From Isoetes taiwanensis (taxonomy: Eukaryota; Streptophyta; Lycopodiopsida; Isoetales; Isoetaceae): a stretch of DNA of 64,000 nt. Below, one piece after another: positions 11,817 to 22,151 of the stretch. The stretch is from positions 6,256,926 to 6,320,925 of the forward strand of contig JAJEKV010000038.1 of assembly GCA_021234155.1 (NCBI GenBank), given 5' to 3'. Position 1 is the first letter of the stretch. Each line of letters opens with the position of its first letter. The translations under genes and the position numbers were made by a program. The notes below the pieces were generated by a model, which made no database searches, was not told the DNA's origin, and saw nothing but the letters and a program-made list of their open reading frames with translations.

Positions 11817-14081
11817 TCAATTAACAACGTCCCTGAACCAGTGCACTTTGTTATTTGCTATTTGCAAGCACATACGTCTTCGGAGCATTTCCATCATATA
11901 TGCATCTCTTTCCATGCGAGCAGTAATATAAATGATTGACATAAGAACATATGCCGCAGCACAAAATGGATCCAATCTGACAATTTCGTTGAAGCATTGT
12001 CTCCCTAATCTTACATTACAATGTATTTTACAAGCGTTAAGCATGGTCAACCACAAGCAACTGTCGTGTCTTGGAATAGCTTTGAGGAGCTCTTCCATTT
12101 CACTAAAATATGCTGCACGGCCCAGAAGATCGACCATGCAAGTACTGTGAAGCATGTTACTCTTTATGCCATGACAAGTTCTCATGTTTTGGAAAATTCT
12201 AAGACCTTCCTCTACCAGGCCTGTATGGCTGATTGATGTGAGCATAGCAGTGAATACAATATCATTAGGTTTAATGCCATGGCATTGCATGTTGTCAAAA
12301 CACTGCACTGCCAACCCAGCCTCTCCAAGCTGGGCATAACCTGCAATCATTGCACCCCATGACACCACATCCCGGTTTGATATTTTATCAAAAGCTTTGC
12401 GTGCCTCCTCTAAGCATCCACATTTGGCATACATATCGACCAGAGCACTTCCCATTATGGTATTAAGTTCAAACCCAAGCTGTTCAACTTGCTGATGAAC
12501 TTGTTTGCCTTTATCTGTAGCACCTATGCTACCGCATGCTTTTAAAACACTCAAGAATATTACTTTGTTTGCCTTTATAGAGCCCTCCTGCATTTTGTCG
12601 AAAAGCTTCAAAGCAAGATGGCCTTCGCCTTGTTCTGCATAACCCTCAATTATTGCACCCCATGACACCACATCTCGGTCCAAGGATATGTCAAAGGCTC
12701 TGCGAGCCTCCTCCAAGCTTCCACATTTAGCATACATGTCTACCAGACTACTCCCCACTGCTATATCCAGTTTAAAACCACTTTCAATAATCTGTCTATG
12801 GACTGATCTTCCATGTTCTATGGCATATACACTACTACAAGCTTTTAGGATGCTTGAAAAGGTAGACTTACTTGGCTGTATGCCCTCCCCCTGCATCCTC
12901 TCAAAACAGCACAATGCAGCATACCCTTCTCCATATTCTGCATACCCTGCAATCATTGCACTCCATGACACAACATCTCTATCAGTCAATCTGTCAAAAA
13001 CCCTCTGTGCTTCATTTAAGCTTCCACATTTTGCATACATATCTACAAGAGTACTTCCCACCATGATATTATCTCGAAAGCCACTTTCCATGATCTGTTC
13101 ATGAATACATCTACCCTGCTCAATGGCACCAATTTTGTTGCATGCTTTCAAGCTGCTCAAGAATGTGACCTTGGTAGGTAATGTGCCCTTGGACTGCATG
13201 TCCTCAAAACACTTCAGCGCACATAGGCCTTCGCCATGCTCAGCATACCCTGTGATCATAACACCCCATGTAACTAGATTTCTATCAGACAATTTCTCAA
13301 AGACTTGGCGTGCTTCGTCCAAGCTTCCAGAATTAGCATACATATGAACAAGGGTATTCCCCACAATAATGTCACGCAGAAAGCCTCTTTCAATTACCTG
13401 CTCATGAATCCTTCTGCCCTGTGCTTTGCCATCCATGAAACAACATGCTTTTAAGATGCTGGAATATGTAAATCTATCTGGCTTTTTGCCTGACAAATAC
13501 ATGTTCTCAAAACACTCTAGGGCATCTTGGCTTTTCCCATTCTGAGCATATCCTGCAATCATGGCACTCCATGTCACCACATTCCTATCCGGCAGATTGT
13601 TGAAAATGTCATGAGCCTCCTCTAAGCTCCTAAATTTGGCATACATACTAACAAGTGTATTGCCCACTGCAACATGAGTCTGCATTCCACATTCGATAAT
13701 TTTTTCATGGACGAGCCTTCCTTGTTTTATACTGCTGCAGGCCTTTAGGATGCAGGAAAATGTAGATTCAGTAGGCATGCTGCCATGATGAATCGCATCG
13801 TATAACTGTCGAGCCATCTTGAAATCATCTGCTTTGGCATGGGCACCAATAATGGACTTACAAGAGTGCATATCAGGCATGAGTATTCTGTTGAATGCCT
13901 GGTTTGCTTCAAACAAACTGCCACATGAGGTGAATAGGCCAATGAGGTGATTAGCTATTAAAGCAACTGAATCAAGCCCACTCTGGGTAATAAGGGACTG
14001 AATTAGCCTACCATGTTCCAGATTTTTTTGTTTGGTGCAATTGAGCACCAGGCTATAAGCCAAGTCTGTGGACATGGGCAT
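11817..14081 (-). CDS. PLS-class pentatricopeptide repeat (PPR) protein, no DYW domain
   Basis: A single uninterrupted frame of 754 codons. The frame is open to 14102, but the codon there is TTG; the first in-frame ATG is at 14081 (MPMSTDLAYS) and no in-frame ATG lies between it and the upstream stop. About 101-residue P-L-S blocks repeat five times, each with a WSAMIAGYA-like P motif, an SILKACS-like L motif and an LVDMYAKCGSLEEA-like S motif. Degenerate repeats precede them. The last ~100 residues (MVDLLGRA, then AYVLMSIIY) match the E-type tail of PLS proteins, and the protein stops without a DYW deaminase. Family members bind single-stranded organellar RNA, often directing C-to-U editing or processing; without DYW, catalysis would be supplied in trans. 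No clear transit peptide is visible, so targeting is inferred. The only intact protein gene here. Confidence 0.93.
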   Translation of the reverse strand: MPMSTDLAYSLVLNCTKQKNLEHGRLIQSLITQSGLDSVALIANHLIGLFTSCGSLFEANQAFNRILMPDMHSCKSIIGAHAKADDFKMARQLYDAIHHGSMPTESTFSCILKACSSIKQGRLVHEKIIECGMQTHVAVGNTLVSMYAKFRSLEEAHDIFNNLPDRNVVTWSAMIAGYAQNGKSQDALECFENMYLSGKKPDRFTYSSILKACCFMDGKAQGRRIHEQVIERGFLRDIIVGNTLVHMYANSGSLDEARQVFEKLSDRNLVTWGVMITGYAEHGEGLCALKCFEDMQSKGTLPTKVTFLSSLKACNKIGAIEQGRCIHEQIMESGFRDNIMVGSTLVDMYAKCGSLNEAQRVFDRLTDRDVVSWSAMIAGYAEYGEGYAALCCFERMQGEGIQPSKSTFSSILKACSSVYAIEHGRSVHRQIIESGFKLDIAVGSSLVDMYAKCGSLEEARRAFDISLDRDVVSWGAIIEGYAEQGEGHLALKLFDKMQEGSIKANKVIFLSVLKACGSIGATDKGKQVHQQVEQLGFELNTIMGSALVDMYAKCGCLEEARKAFDKISNRDVVSWGAMIAGYAQLGEAGLAVQCFDNMQCHGIKPNDIVFTAMLTSISHTGLVEEGLRIFQNMRTCHGIKSNMLHSTCMVDLLGRAAYFSEMEELLKAIPRHDSCLWLTMLNACKIHCNVRLGRQCFNEIVRLDPFCAAAYVLMSIIYITARMERDAYMMEMLRRRMCLQIANNKVHWFRDVVN

Positions 14082-14633
14082 CTCCACCAATGCTCCGTCC
14101 AACCATCCCAGTTTCCTTGTGTCGACATGCCTACTTATATTGGTCAGAATTCCTGGACCTTAGAGATCTCTACATTCTTGACATAAACCCTAAACCCTTA
14201 TGCAAAGTGCATACTACATACCTCGATAATAGAATCCGGCGAACAGAAGCGCATTGTTGCCGTGCTGCCATTGAGACTTCAACATGGTCTTGAACAGAAT
14301 GCAGCAAAGCAGAACCAAAAGACGGGGTAGTATAATTTTTGGAACACAAGCATTTTAGTAACCGTACTGCTACTCGCAGGGGAAGGATTTTGCAGTGAAC
14401 GGAAATGCTTGCAAGAACGGATTGTTTTGTTATCAAGAGTAACCTCCTTTGTAGACATGTTTAGAACATGATTTATGATTTTCTAACTGTACTTGTGTAG
14501 GCCTACATGGAGACATCTTACGCCATGCAGTTCACCAATGTTCGTAGTTTTTCTTGCTGCAGTCATAATGACCACACTACAATAATGCATGCATCGAATA
14601 AATAAAATATTATTGTTCACTTTCTTCCCTTTC
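14082..14633. promoter_or_regulatory. presumed PPR promoter and 5' region
   Basis: This stretch lies immediately upstream of the minus-strand PPR start. No confident TATA or initiator could be fixed. The frames on both strands (14090-14436) show no motif. Confidence 0.3.
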
Positions 14634-14733
14634 CCTTTAGTGGCTAGTCCATTGGGTTAGCTAAAGTCGGGTTAGCAATTAAAAGACTTGTGTTCAAGTC
14701 TATGGGTTCGTCATATGTCCTTATGGACGTTAC
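14634..14733 (+). repeat. tRNA-like SINE head
   Basis: TAGTGGCTAGTCCATTGGG (about 14638) resembles a pol III A box and TGTTCAAGTC (about 14691) a B box, at tRNA-like spacing. There is no folded tRNA cloverleaf, so this is a tRNA-derived SINE rather than a gene. Its 3' side runs into the tandem repeat that follows. Confidence 0.5.
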
Positions 14734-15080
14734 CAATGTGGCATGATGTAAAAATACTATCTAGCTATCTATCTTGTACTATTTACTTATAACTAAACCC
14801 TATTTGTTTTTTAAAACTAAACCCTAATTTGTTGCCAATGTGGCATCATGTAAAAATACTATTTAGCTATCTATCAATGTGGCATGATGTAAAAATACTA
14901 TCTAGCTATCTATCTTGTACTATTTACTTATAACTAAACCCTAATTTGTTTTTTAAACTAAACCCTAATTTGTTGCCAATGTGGCATCATGTAAAAATAC
15001 TATTTAGTTATCTATCTTGTCCTATTTACTTGTAACTAAACTCTAATTTGTTTTTCAAAACTAAACCCTAATTTGTTTTG
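14734..15080 (+). repeat. tandem repeat with telomere-like AAACCCTAA boxes
   Basis: Units beginning caatgtggcat-atgtaaaaatac start at 14734, 14836, 14875 and 14977 (spacings 102, 39, 102). Each full unit ends with the plant telobox AAACCCTAA or a variant. Exact boxes are at 14819, 14936, 14960 and 15063. The motif equals the plant telomere repeat but occurs here as spaced single copies, not a telomeric array. Confidence 0.85.
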
Positions 15081-15504
15081 TGGGAAGAAATATGGTCGGA
15101 TTATTACTTTGCTTATTTTCTTTGTAGTAGTTTTTGTCTAGGGATAAATGGATTTGGTTGAGCCAATAGCTTGAACCAATAGGTACACCTTGCTAACTGA
15201 TGGAGCTGCTGATTGTTTGACTTTTTAGTTGTCCTCTTTATGTAGGAACTTAAGCAAAAATCTCAATAGATTGTCAACCCTATAAATAAAGACTCAAGTT
15301 TGATCCTCCCCAAAAGGCATATTCATTTGTTCTTAGAAAATAACAACCACGCGGTATCATTTGGATCCACGCTCATGGTTAGGGAAGCATAGAGTTTGAA
15401 GTGAGACTGAGCTTGCTATATATAAGATAGAGTTGAATTGCAAAGCAATACCCCCATCAATCATGTATGTATAGACATGGATTTGCTTCTAAGTAATTGC
15501 ATGC

Positions 15505-15562
15505 CTTTACAACTTAGTAGTAGAGAGGTAGTCTTGTAAGTTAAGCTCTAGAGTTCAATCCT
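15505..15562 (+). repeat. tRNA-like SINE head, short
   Basis: CTTAGTAGTAGAGAGG (about 15513) and GAGTTCAATCC (15551) resemble A and B boxes. Another similar A-box-like gcttagtggtaga follows at 15568. No cloverleaf, so probably SINE debris. Confidence 0.35.
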
Positions 15563-15585
15563 TTATAGCTTAGTGGTAGATAGAT

Positions 15586-16204
15586 TGTTACTCCCAATAT
15601 TATTTAGACCATTTTTGTATAGTGCATGCATTTTAATGGTTGAGGTTACGAAATGTTTCTGTGTGAGGTTTGACATCGAAATAGATATGGTTGCCTTATT
15701 TCTAGTTTATGATGCTGTGACATCAGGGGATCTTGGACTAGGAATAACAAGTATGGGATATAGTCTCTAACTCTAGGAACCTATATTGGGTTGTTAAGGT
15801 TGGGGCGCGGGTAGGCATTGTGTGGCTTCTTAAAGCAATGGTTAATGCTTATGAGTATCCCATGAAAGGGCCAATAACGTTTAAGGTTATTTTTAATGGC
15901 AAAGGGTGAGCACCCCTTAAACGGGGTCGTCACCACGGTGGCAACAGCCACAGATAGAAAGGTAGCAGGAGCTGCTGATTTTGCCTGGCACTAGATGGCA
16001 TGGTCTTCCGGCAGTCTCATCTGACCGATCAGACGTCGCCACGTGGTTTTGCCACATTGGCAAAGGGCTATCAAGGGATGGGGCGACATAACTTATTACA
16101 AGCCAGAGGGCTGAAAAAGAAGAGGGATTGCAGGCGGAACTGCAAAGGGAAAGCGAGAATAATTTGATTGCAGAGGCTGCAACTGGCGAAGTCGAGGATA
16201 ATTA
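15586..16204 (+). repeat. Ty3 LTR, left part (split by a DNA transposon)
   Basis: From 15592 (cccaatattatttagacc) to about 15740 this matches the sequence that follows the polypurine tract of the chromovirus at 61913-62035, so it is LTR sequence of a related element. It continues to 16204, where the TTA next to a Harbinger-type element begins. The rest of the LTR or leader resumes at 17876, upstream of a gag remnant at 18.9-19.7 kb. Confidence 0.65.
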
Positions 16205-16435
16205 GGCTACGTTCCCATGAAACAGACCGGACTTCCAAATTTCTCTTCAAGGTGAAGTCGAGCCAGTTCCCATGCTCATTTTTAACTTCAAAATTTGAGG
16301 TCAACTTCCAAGGCTGGCTTGGATTTTTCAGAAATGGAGGGGGATTTCTGAACTCTCCGGTTACCTGCCTTGAATCTTGAGTCCGGTTGGAGGCGGTGCT
16401 TCAAATGGTTCCCGAAACGAACTTGGGCGTCCAAC

Positions 16436-16670
16436 GGGGTTCGCCCAAGCGAACCCCAAGAATTCGCCTAGGCGAACCCGCCGGATTCGCCCAGGCGAAC
16501 CCGCACCCCTGACGTGGCGGGAGCGTTGCGGGTGCATTTCCGGCGTGGCATCATCCAGGGGGTTCGCCCAAGCGAACCCAAACCGCGGTTTGCTGGCGAC
16601 CCCCACTTGCATTTAATCGACCCCCACCCGCATTTAATAGCCCCCTGCCGGGTTCGCCCAAGCGAACCCA
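16436..16670. repeat. left cluster of GTTCGC/GCGAAC palindromes
   Basis: Five near-perfect palindromes of 18-22 bases at about 16436, 16461, 16483, 16561 and 16651, all variants of GGGTTCGCCYAAGCGAACCC. Each could form a hairpin. They start 230 bases inside the left transposon end. Confidence 0.85.
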
Positions 16671-17607
16671 CCGTGAGAGGGGCCACTAGGCTAGGACAAG
16701 ATTATCGCACCCGGCAGACCAGCGGGCAATAAATGCCCCGCCACCACCGCATTTTTTTTTTTTCATCCGGATTGGAATTCTCAGAGCTCACGGAGGGTGA
16801 ACTCTGCACACCGGAAGCTTGTTCTTGGGATTTTTCAATCAATTTCAACTCGAATTGTGGAGCCAATGTGATGGATTTGGGCAAACTCTCGCCATCTATG
16901 CTAATTCTCTACTTGGGTTTAATGTGAGGCTAACTGATTTAGTGGATTAATCGTAAAATTGATTGATTCTTCCCTTTCTCGCCGCCGGTATGTAGCGGTG
17001 TACCCAAAGTTCTTATCCGTGCGTAACACTCGGGTCAAAGAAAAAGCCCAAATTTCTCCCAAAAACAAAACCCAATATGGGCAGATGCTGATGCAGAGTA
17101 GAAAACTAATTGCTCGCGATTCTGCCTACCTATTCATCGCGGTTTTTCTGATCAGCCTCTGCGAAAATAAAAAGATTCAATCTGACAGACTCAATTTCTC
17201 AATTTTCAACATCGTTTTCGAGGTGATCAGGTAAGATTTGGGACAAATTCGCTGAAAATCCTAAATTTTGGATTGCCTAATCCATCAGCCGATCAAACGG
17301 TGCAGTGGGTATGGAAATGTGGGATTATCTGTGGGGTACAGCTGCGATTTGAATTATTCAAGCGATCAATGTAGCGATGTGCCGTGGAGCCTGTCTGGAA
17401 AATTTAGTGTAGTGGGAAAGATTGTGATGATATTGGTGATGGTGCTAGGACGGCACCGCGGGCTGCCTGAGAATATCGATGTTGCAGTGCGGATACCTGA
17501 CAGGCCTTCGGCAGATCCGGCAGCCATAGCCAAAGCTCAATACCATCGGTACCGCCTCGGCTCGCCATCGGTACCGCCGCAAATTCCGCCATTGGGTACG
17601 GGTTCGG

Positions 17608-17808
17608 CCGGGGGTTCGCTGGCGAACCCGTAGGGCGCTTGCCATCCACGCGCCGCCATCCGCCCACCGCCACAGTCAACGCAGATAACCCTGGTTAGGG
17701 GTTCACTTGGGCGAACCCGGCAGCAATGCCACGTAACCGCGACGCCCCGCCATGTCTTCAACCGGGTCCGCCTGGGCGAATTTTTCGGGTTCGCCTAAGC
17801 GAACCCGA
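17608..17808. repeat. right cluster of GTTCGC/GCGAAC palindromes
   Basis: Palindromes at about 17611, 17698, 17764 (degenerate) and 17786, of the same type as the left cluster, the last ending about 65 bases before the right transposon end. The shared motif near both ends suggests subterminal repeats, which in DNA transposons can be transposase binding sites. Confidence 0.8.
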
Positions 17809-17875
17809 TTGGTTCGCGAACTCGGTTTCGGGAGCCAATAAAGTGCGCGGGTTGGAGGCGCATGGGAACGTAGCC

Positions 17876-18940
17876 TTAGTAAGCTTGAAAACTGATAACC
17901 ATGGCGGGAGTTGTTTCTTCGGAAGGGTGACGAAGCCCAACGAATTATTCCCATAATCAATTAAGCTTCACCTTAAGGGAATCATTGAATGACCCAAAAG
18001 AAATGTTTTTGAACCCTTACTCCCAAATGGCTTAATGGCTTTTCCTATGTAGTTCTGCAATAGAAGCCTGTGTGTGCATTGATGTGCTAGCTTAGCTTGC
18101 TAGCGATGGATTTCGCTACTGCACAGCAGAGACCATAAGGTTCCTGCACTATAAGCTAGTGTTATGCACAGAGTAATCATCTTTCTTATAAAGTGTTCTT
18201 ATAATAGAATATGATGATGAGCTTAGGCTTTTGAGAACTGAAGGCTCTTGGGTATTTAGTGAGACGATATGTGGCACTAGTATGGGACGATGTCATATAC
18301 TTGTCAACAGTCTTACTACCTTAAGAATTCGTGATTATATTCTATAGGGTATTGTGAACACCGGGCTTAGTACAAAATGTACGAGCCCCTATGGTGCTAT
18401 CCGTAGGGTGTTTATGCAAGGCATATCGCGATAAGCATGTCTTATCGTGATAGGAATCCTGGGTGCTAGTGAGGTGGTCTACCACTAGTATGGGACAGTG
18501 GTGGATGTAGTCAATAGTCTAGCGACCTAGGTTACACTTACACTGAATCCACTAGCGAGGGGGTTCCTAGATGTGGCGGGGAGCATCTGCGTGGTAGATG
18601 CTATGGCGCGTGTGGTAGATTCCATATGTGTGTTCTTGTCGACAGTCAGTCATTGCTTTCTATTGACTCTACTGGATAACTCTTATGCATGTTACTAACA
18701 CGCAGAAGCATATGCAAGCTATTTGATAGCTGATGGGACTATGTGTGTATACATAGTTATCTTATGTTGTCATCTTGTTATCTGCGTATATGGTTTTCAT
18801 GTATATAGCCTCATGGAAGGCAGCACTTGTTCTGTGTGCTCTGATGGTTCATGTGAATATACATTCGAAGTTTTTGAGACCAAAATTTTGGGTTCATAAC
18901 AATGATATTGAAGCCTAAGTTGCAGCTTGGATCTTGAGCA
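17876..18940 (+). repeat. continuation of Ty3 LTR/leader
   Basis: Noncoding sequence between the Harbinger-type insertion and the gag remnant. It holds two related units (about 18251-18345 and 18464-18550), each with cactagtatgggac followed by gtcaa-agtct. Taken as the rest of the LTR and leader of the Ty3 element whose LTR starts at 15586; the LTR/leader boundary and primer-binding site could not be fixed. Confidence 0.45.
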
Positions 18941-19700
18941 GTTGAGATGGAACACGTTGAGACTAGTGCGGGCGCACACACTATAGCGGGATAGGCAACT
19001 CCTATGGAGGAGGAACTTGATGTATGCTGGCTGGTCGTGCACAAGAAACCCACAAAAACCTGAAAACCATGCAGACGAAGTGGGGTGAGGACTTGCTGGG
19101 TGTGCAGCAGAGCCTCAAGGCAGTTTTAGACATTTAGGCTGCTATGAGAACTGTATTGGAGACCCATTTCGACAATGATAACCATGAGAAGTCTGCAGAG
19201 AAAGGGATAGCTCTGACAGTGGTGGTCGACCCAGATGTAGCTGGTACTAGTGCTGCTATGGAAGCAATCATTGAAGAGTTTTGGATTGAGCAAGGAGAAC
19301 ATCTGCACTCTCGAGTGCATCAAGATCTCGGATTGGAATGGAACAGGGCGATGATTTGGATTGACAAGCTTGAGACCTTTTTTGAGGCGACCAATAATGG
19401 CGACAAGCGTGATTCTTATTGTGCAGATGCTGTTGAAATCGGATGCCTATAGTTGGCGGAATAGCCCTACCATAAAGAAGGAGGTTAATACCAGGTCTGA
19501 TTTCAGGAAGCACTTTATTGGGCAGTATGCACCTCAACATGATGCTCGTGACGCGCTTGAGAAGTACAATCTTCTCAATCCGCACGAGATTTCGCTAATT
19601 GTCTGCGTATCTTGGTCAGCAAACTCAAAGAGTATCCCACGCAGAGTCAGATCTTGGTCTGAATCCTGCAAGAACTATCACAAGGCCCCCAAAAAATAAT
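18941..19700 (+). pseudogene. Ty3/gypsy gag remnant
   Basis: Frame 19144-19452 reads into a capsid-like segment (WIDKLETFFEATNN). After a shift the 19361-19699 frame continues with YSWRNSPTIKKEV, FRKHFIGQYAP and DALEKYNLLN, matching the retrotransposon gag (capsid) core in order. Stops upstream and at least one frameshift show decay. No zinc knuckle or pol follows; sequence after 19700 is unrelated, so the element is truncated at its 3' side. Confidence 0.75.
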
Positions 19701-20300
19701 CATTATCAGTTTTTTCCATCACTTTTTAATTTAAACCACTATGATAAAGTAATGCTAGTATGTGGGTTAATATGTTGAATAACCGTGACTAGTAACTTAT
19801 CGTAGTTCACCATCATGGTTCTTTTGCATAGTTTGTTTGTTTGGTTTGTTTGTACATTTATCGTAGTGATTTTTTGATGTGTTTTAAGTATGTGTTCCAG
19901 GCATAAACTAGTAATGATTTGGCCTTAGTTGTATGTGTCAACTGAAATTGGTTTTTTTGTGAAGTTGTCTAGATATGTTTTATGAATCAATGTTGTTCCA
20001 TACATTAAACCCATCTCAAGTGTTTTGTCAAACATTATAAGTTAAACAAGGCATCCTCAACTTGAAAACCAGTGACATTTTGCAAATGGAAGTGGTACAA
20101 GTATTGGTATTAGCGGTATAAATTTAGATAGAATGTTCATTAATCATCCTATTGTGATTTCAAAATAAAAATACTCATAATTTAAATTAAAAAAATCAAG
20201 AAAATGATGCAAGTTTATAAATTAAAAGATTTTTATTTCACATCTAAAAATTATATGCAGCCATCCAGTAATGATCCTTCTTATTAGAAACATATTGCAG
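19701..20300. other. AT-rich spacer
   Basis: No gene, RNA or repeat pattern recognised. Confidence 0.3.
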
Positions 20301-20317
20301 ACCCTTCAAAGAGGCCG

Positions 20318-20400
20318 AGGGATTTGAACCCTAGTATTTCCATTTTAGCCTTAAAACAAACTACAAATAACAGCCAATTGGGCATCTCAAAACCCCATAT
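20318..20400 (-). repeat. tRNA-like SINE head on minus strand
   Basis: Read on the minus strand, GCCCAATTGGCTG (about 20371-20383) is A-box-like and GGGTTCAAATCC (about 20321-20332) is a good B box. The A-to-B distance is near that of a tRNA, but no cloverleaf forms. Probably a SINE remnant. Confidence 0.45.
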
Positions 20401-21030
20401 CTTTCAGATTATTGGCAATTTGATTCCAACCTGAATTGAACAAAATTAAACCATCATATGTACTATTTGTCTACTTGAAGAATAATTTTAGAAGTAAAGG
20501 CCTCAAGAGGATGTTTAGGCTGCAAACTGCAAAGTTTCTTGGACATGCTAAATTTCCACCACTGTGCATGCCATCTTCTTTAAAGCCTAAAGACATTGAC
20601 AAATATTAGTTAGACAAAGAAAATATACGGAACAATGTTAGCTCTCTGTCTTAAACATTATCATTAGGAAATACCAATGGAAGATTATCATTACATTCTT
20701 CAAAATATGCATAAGGTACATATGGTAGAGGTTCAAGAACTATTTACATGCATCGTCTGTGTAAATGCTTCCTGAAATAAGGGATCACTTATTGTACAAC
20801 CTTCCCCATTTCAAATCATATGAACAAATGTTCTGACCATTCTCACCTAAAGATGGAAAGAAAGGTTTTATGCTTGCCTATGATCTTTAAGAGTGCAAAA
20901 TCCAGCTTGCGAGAATGGCTTTGCTACCCAGCTTGAGCATAATGGCTTCGCTGTGATCCCGCATAGTGTATTAAACTTCTACCTGAAATACCACTGTTAT
21001 TTATCAAAAAGCACCTATAAGATTATAGAT
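20401..21030. other. spacer
   Basis: AT-rich, nothing supported beyond short frames. Confidence 0.3.
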
Positions 21031-21598
21031 AATGCCATCGATCCGAGCCATCTTGGAATTCTCCAATGTGCGAGCACGCATCTCTCCCATGCATGCATGC
21101 ATTGCATGCATTTTCTGGGGCTCTAGTTCGTTTGGGGATCGCTATTTCTTGCAGGTTCTTCATCGACTTCTCATCGGCGTTTTCTCCTCTCTCAGCACTT
21201 CCCTTGACTCTCTTTCTTTGATACCAGGCAGGGGAGGGGCTTCTTCCTGCTTGGTTAATTTGGCATCTCTTTCCATGTTGTGACATGTTCTTCCCCGATC
21301 TTGTCCCTTTTTTGGCCATCTTTCAACCTTCGACCTCGACCCTGTTTTGATAAGGAAGTTCTCTTTTTTTTTGTCGGGAGCTTTTGTCCGTTTTCATGCG
21401 AGCCCTTATTCGAGAATGCCATCGATCCGAGCCATCGGATCGGAATTCTCGAATGGGCGAGCATACATCTCTCCCATGCATGCATGCATTGCATGCATTT
21501 TCTGGGGTTCTGGTTCGTTTGGGGATCACTATTTCTTGCAGGTTCTTCATCGACTTCTCATCGGAGTTTTCTCCTCTCTCAACAGTTTCCTTGACTCC
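21031..21598 (+). repeat. ~180-bp direct repeat pair (period 384)
   Basis: Copies at 21031-21210 and 21415-21598 share aatgccatcgatccgagcc, a GCATGCATGCATTGCATGCA stretch, ttctggggttct and tcatcgacttctcatcgg. The second copy has a few extra bases near its start. The GCATGC runs are self-complementary. Confidence 0.9.
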
Positions 21599-22151
21599 CA
21601 CCCGCCCTCCCTTCATGTGTATATTATTATAAATATTATTTTTTGTCGTGTGGCACGCGTGACCAGCCCCTCGCTCTTTCGAGGTGTAAGTGTTGTTTTT
21701 TGCTGCGTGGCACGCATGACCAGCCCCTTGCTTTCCAAGGTTTTTTCTCTTTTGGTTTTTTGTTGGTGATGTGCAGGTCCGGGGGTGATGCGCAACTTCG
21801 GTATTCTCTATGGAGCATGGGTTTTTTGTGGGAACGTTTAGCAGCCTTGTGTTGTCCAAGCCCCTTGCTGAGATTTTATCGCTAGGGTTTCTCCTCGAAA
21901 ACCCGAAAGGGCGAGGTTTTTTAATCCCGGCGATAAACTCTCGGCAGGTACACTAGCCAACATCTGTAGTACACAATTTTATTTGGAGTCCAGGCGTTAT
22001 AACTGGATAATCCCTATGTTTTTCATTTTTTGGGTAGCCTGCGATGTGCAGCTACCCACTCTATACCATTGTAGAAAAACTGTTGAGATGAATGAAAAGC
22101 CTAGCTAGCGGGAGCTTTTGTCCGTTTTCATGCGAGCCCTTATTCGAGAAT
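21375..22151 (+). repeat. segment bounded by perfect 43-bp direct repeats
   Basis: Bases 21375-21417 and 22109-22151 are identical over 43 positions (cgggagcttttgtccg to cgagaat). Between them lie repeat copy two above, a short tandem (gtggcacgc-tgaccagcccc at about 21650 and 21708), and a stretch ending aatgaaaagcctagctag. No coding region was recognised. It could be a duplication-bounded insertion or an unequal crossover product. Confidence 0.85.

Larger units (their letters stand above)
16205..17875. mobile_element. PIF/Harbinger-type non-autonomous DNA transposon
   Basis: It begins GGCTACGTTCCCATG (16205-16219) and ends with the exact reverse complement (17861-17875). Each end is flanked by TTA (16202-16204 and 17876-17878), the 3-bp TWA duplication typical of PIF/Harbinger. 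Length is 1,671 bases. No transposase is visible, so movement would depend on a relative. A Harbinger transposase remnant lies at 46.8-47.8 kb, but its own ends are unknown. GC is well above the flanks, and two clusters of GGGTTCGCC-AAGCGAACCC palindromes lie inside. Open frames here follow the palindromes and show no domain. Confidence 0.85.

Noticed and set aside
12021-13347. Plus-strand frames antisense to the PPR gene
   Set aside because: Their repeating peptides mirror the PPR modules; shadows.
14082-14102. Longer PPR start at 14102
   Set aside because: The codon is TTG; the first in-frame ATG is at 14081 and no upstream in-frame ATG exists before a stop.
14734-15080. Interstitial telomere
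   Set aside because: AAACCCTAA is present only as spaced single copies inside a larger repeat, not as a TTTAGGG array.
16361-17761. Many overlapping frames on both strands in the Harbinger-type element
   Set aside because: They are kept open by GC-rich palindromes (repeated FAQANPK/RLGE-type peptides) and have no domain.
16436-17808. CRISPR-like array
   Set aside because: Units are irregularly spaced palindromes of slightly different sequence, inside a eukaryotic transposon; no spacers or cas genes.
20318-20400. tRNA gene on minus strand
   Set aside because: A- and B-box-like words are present, but no acceptor or anticodon stem forms; kept only as SINE-like.
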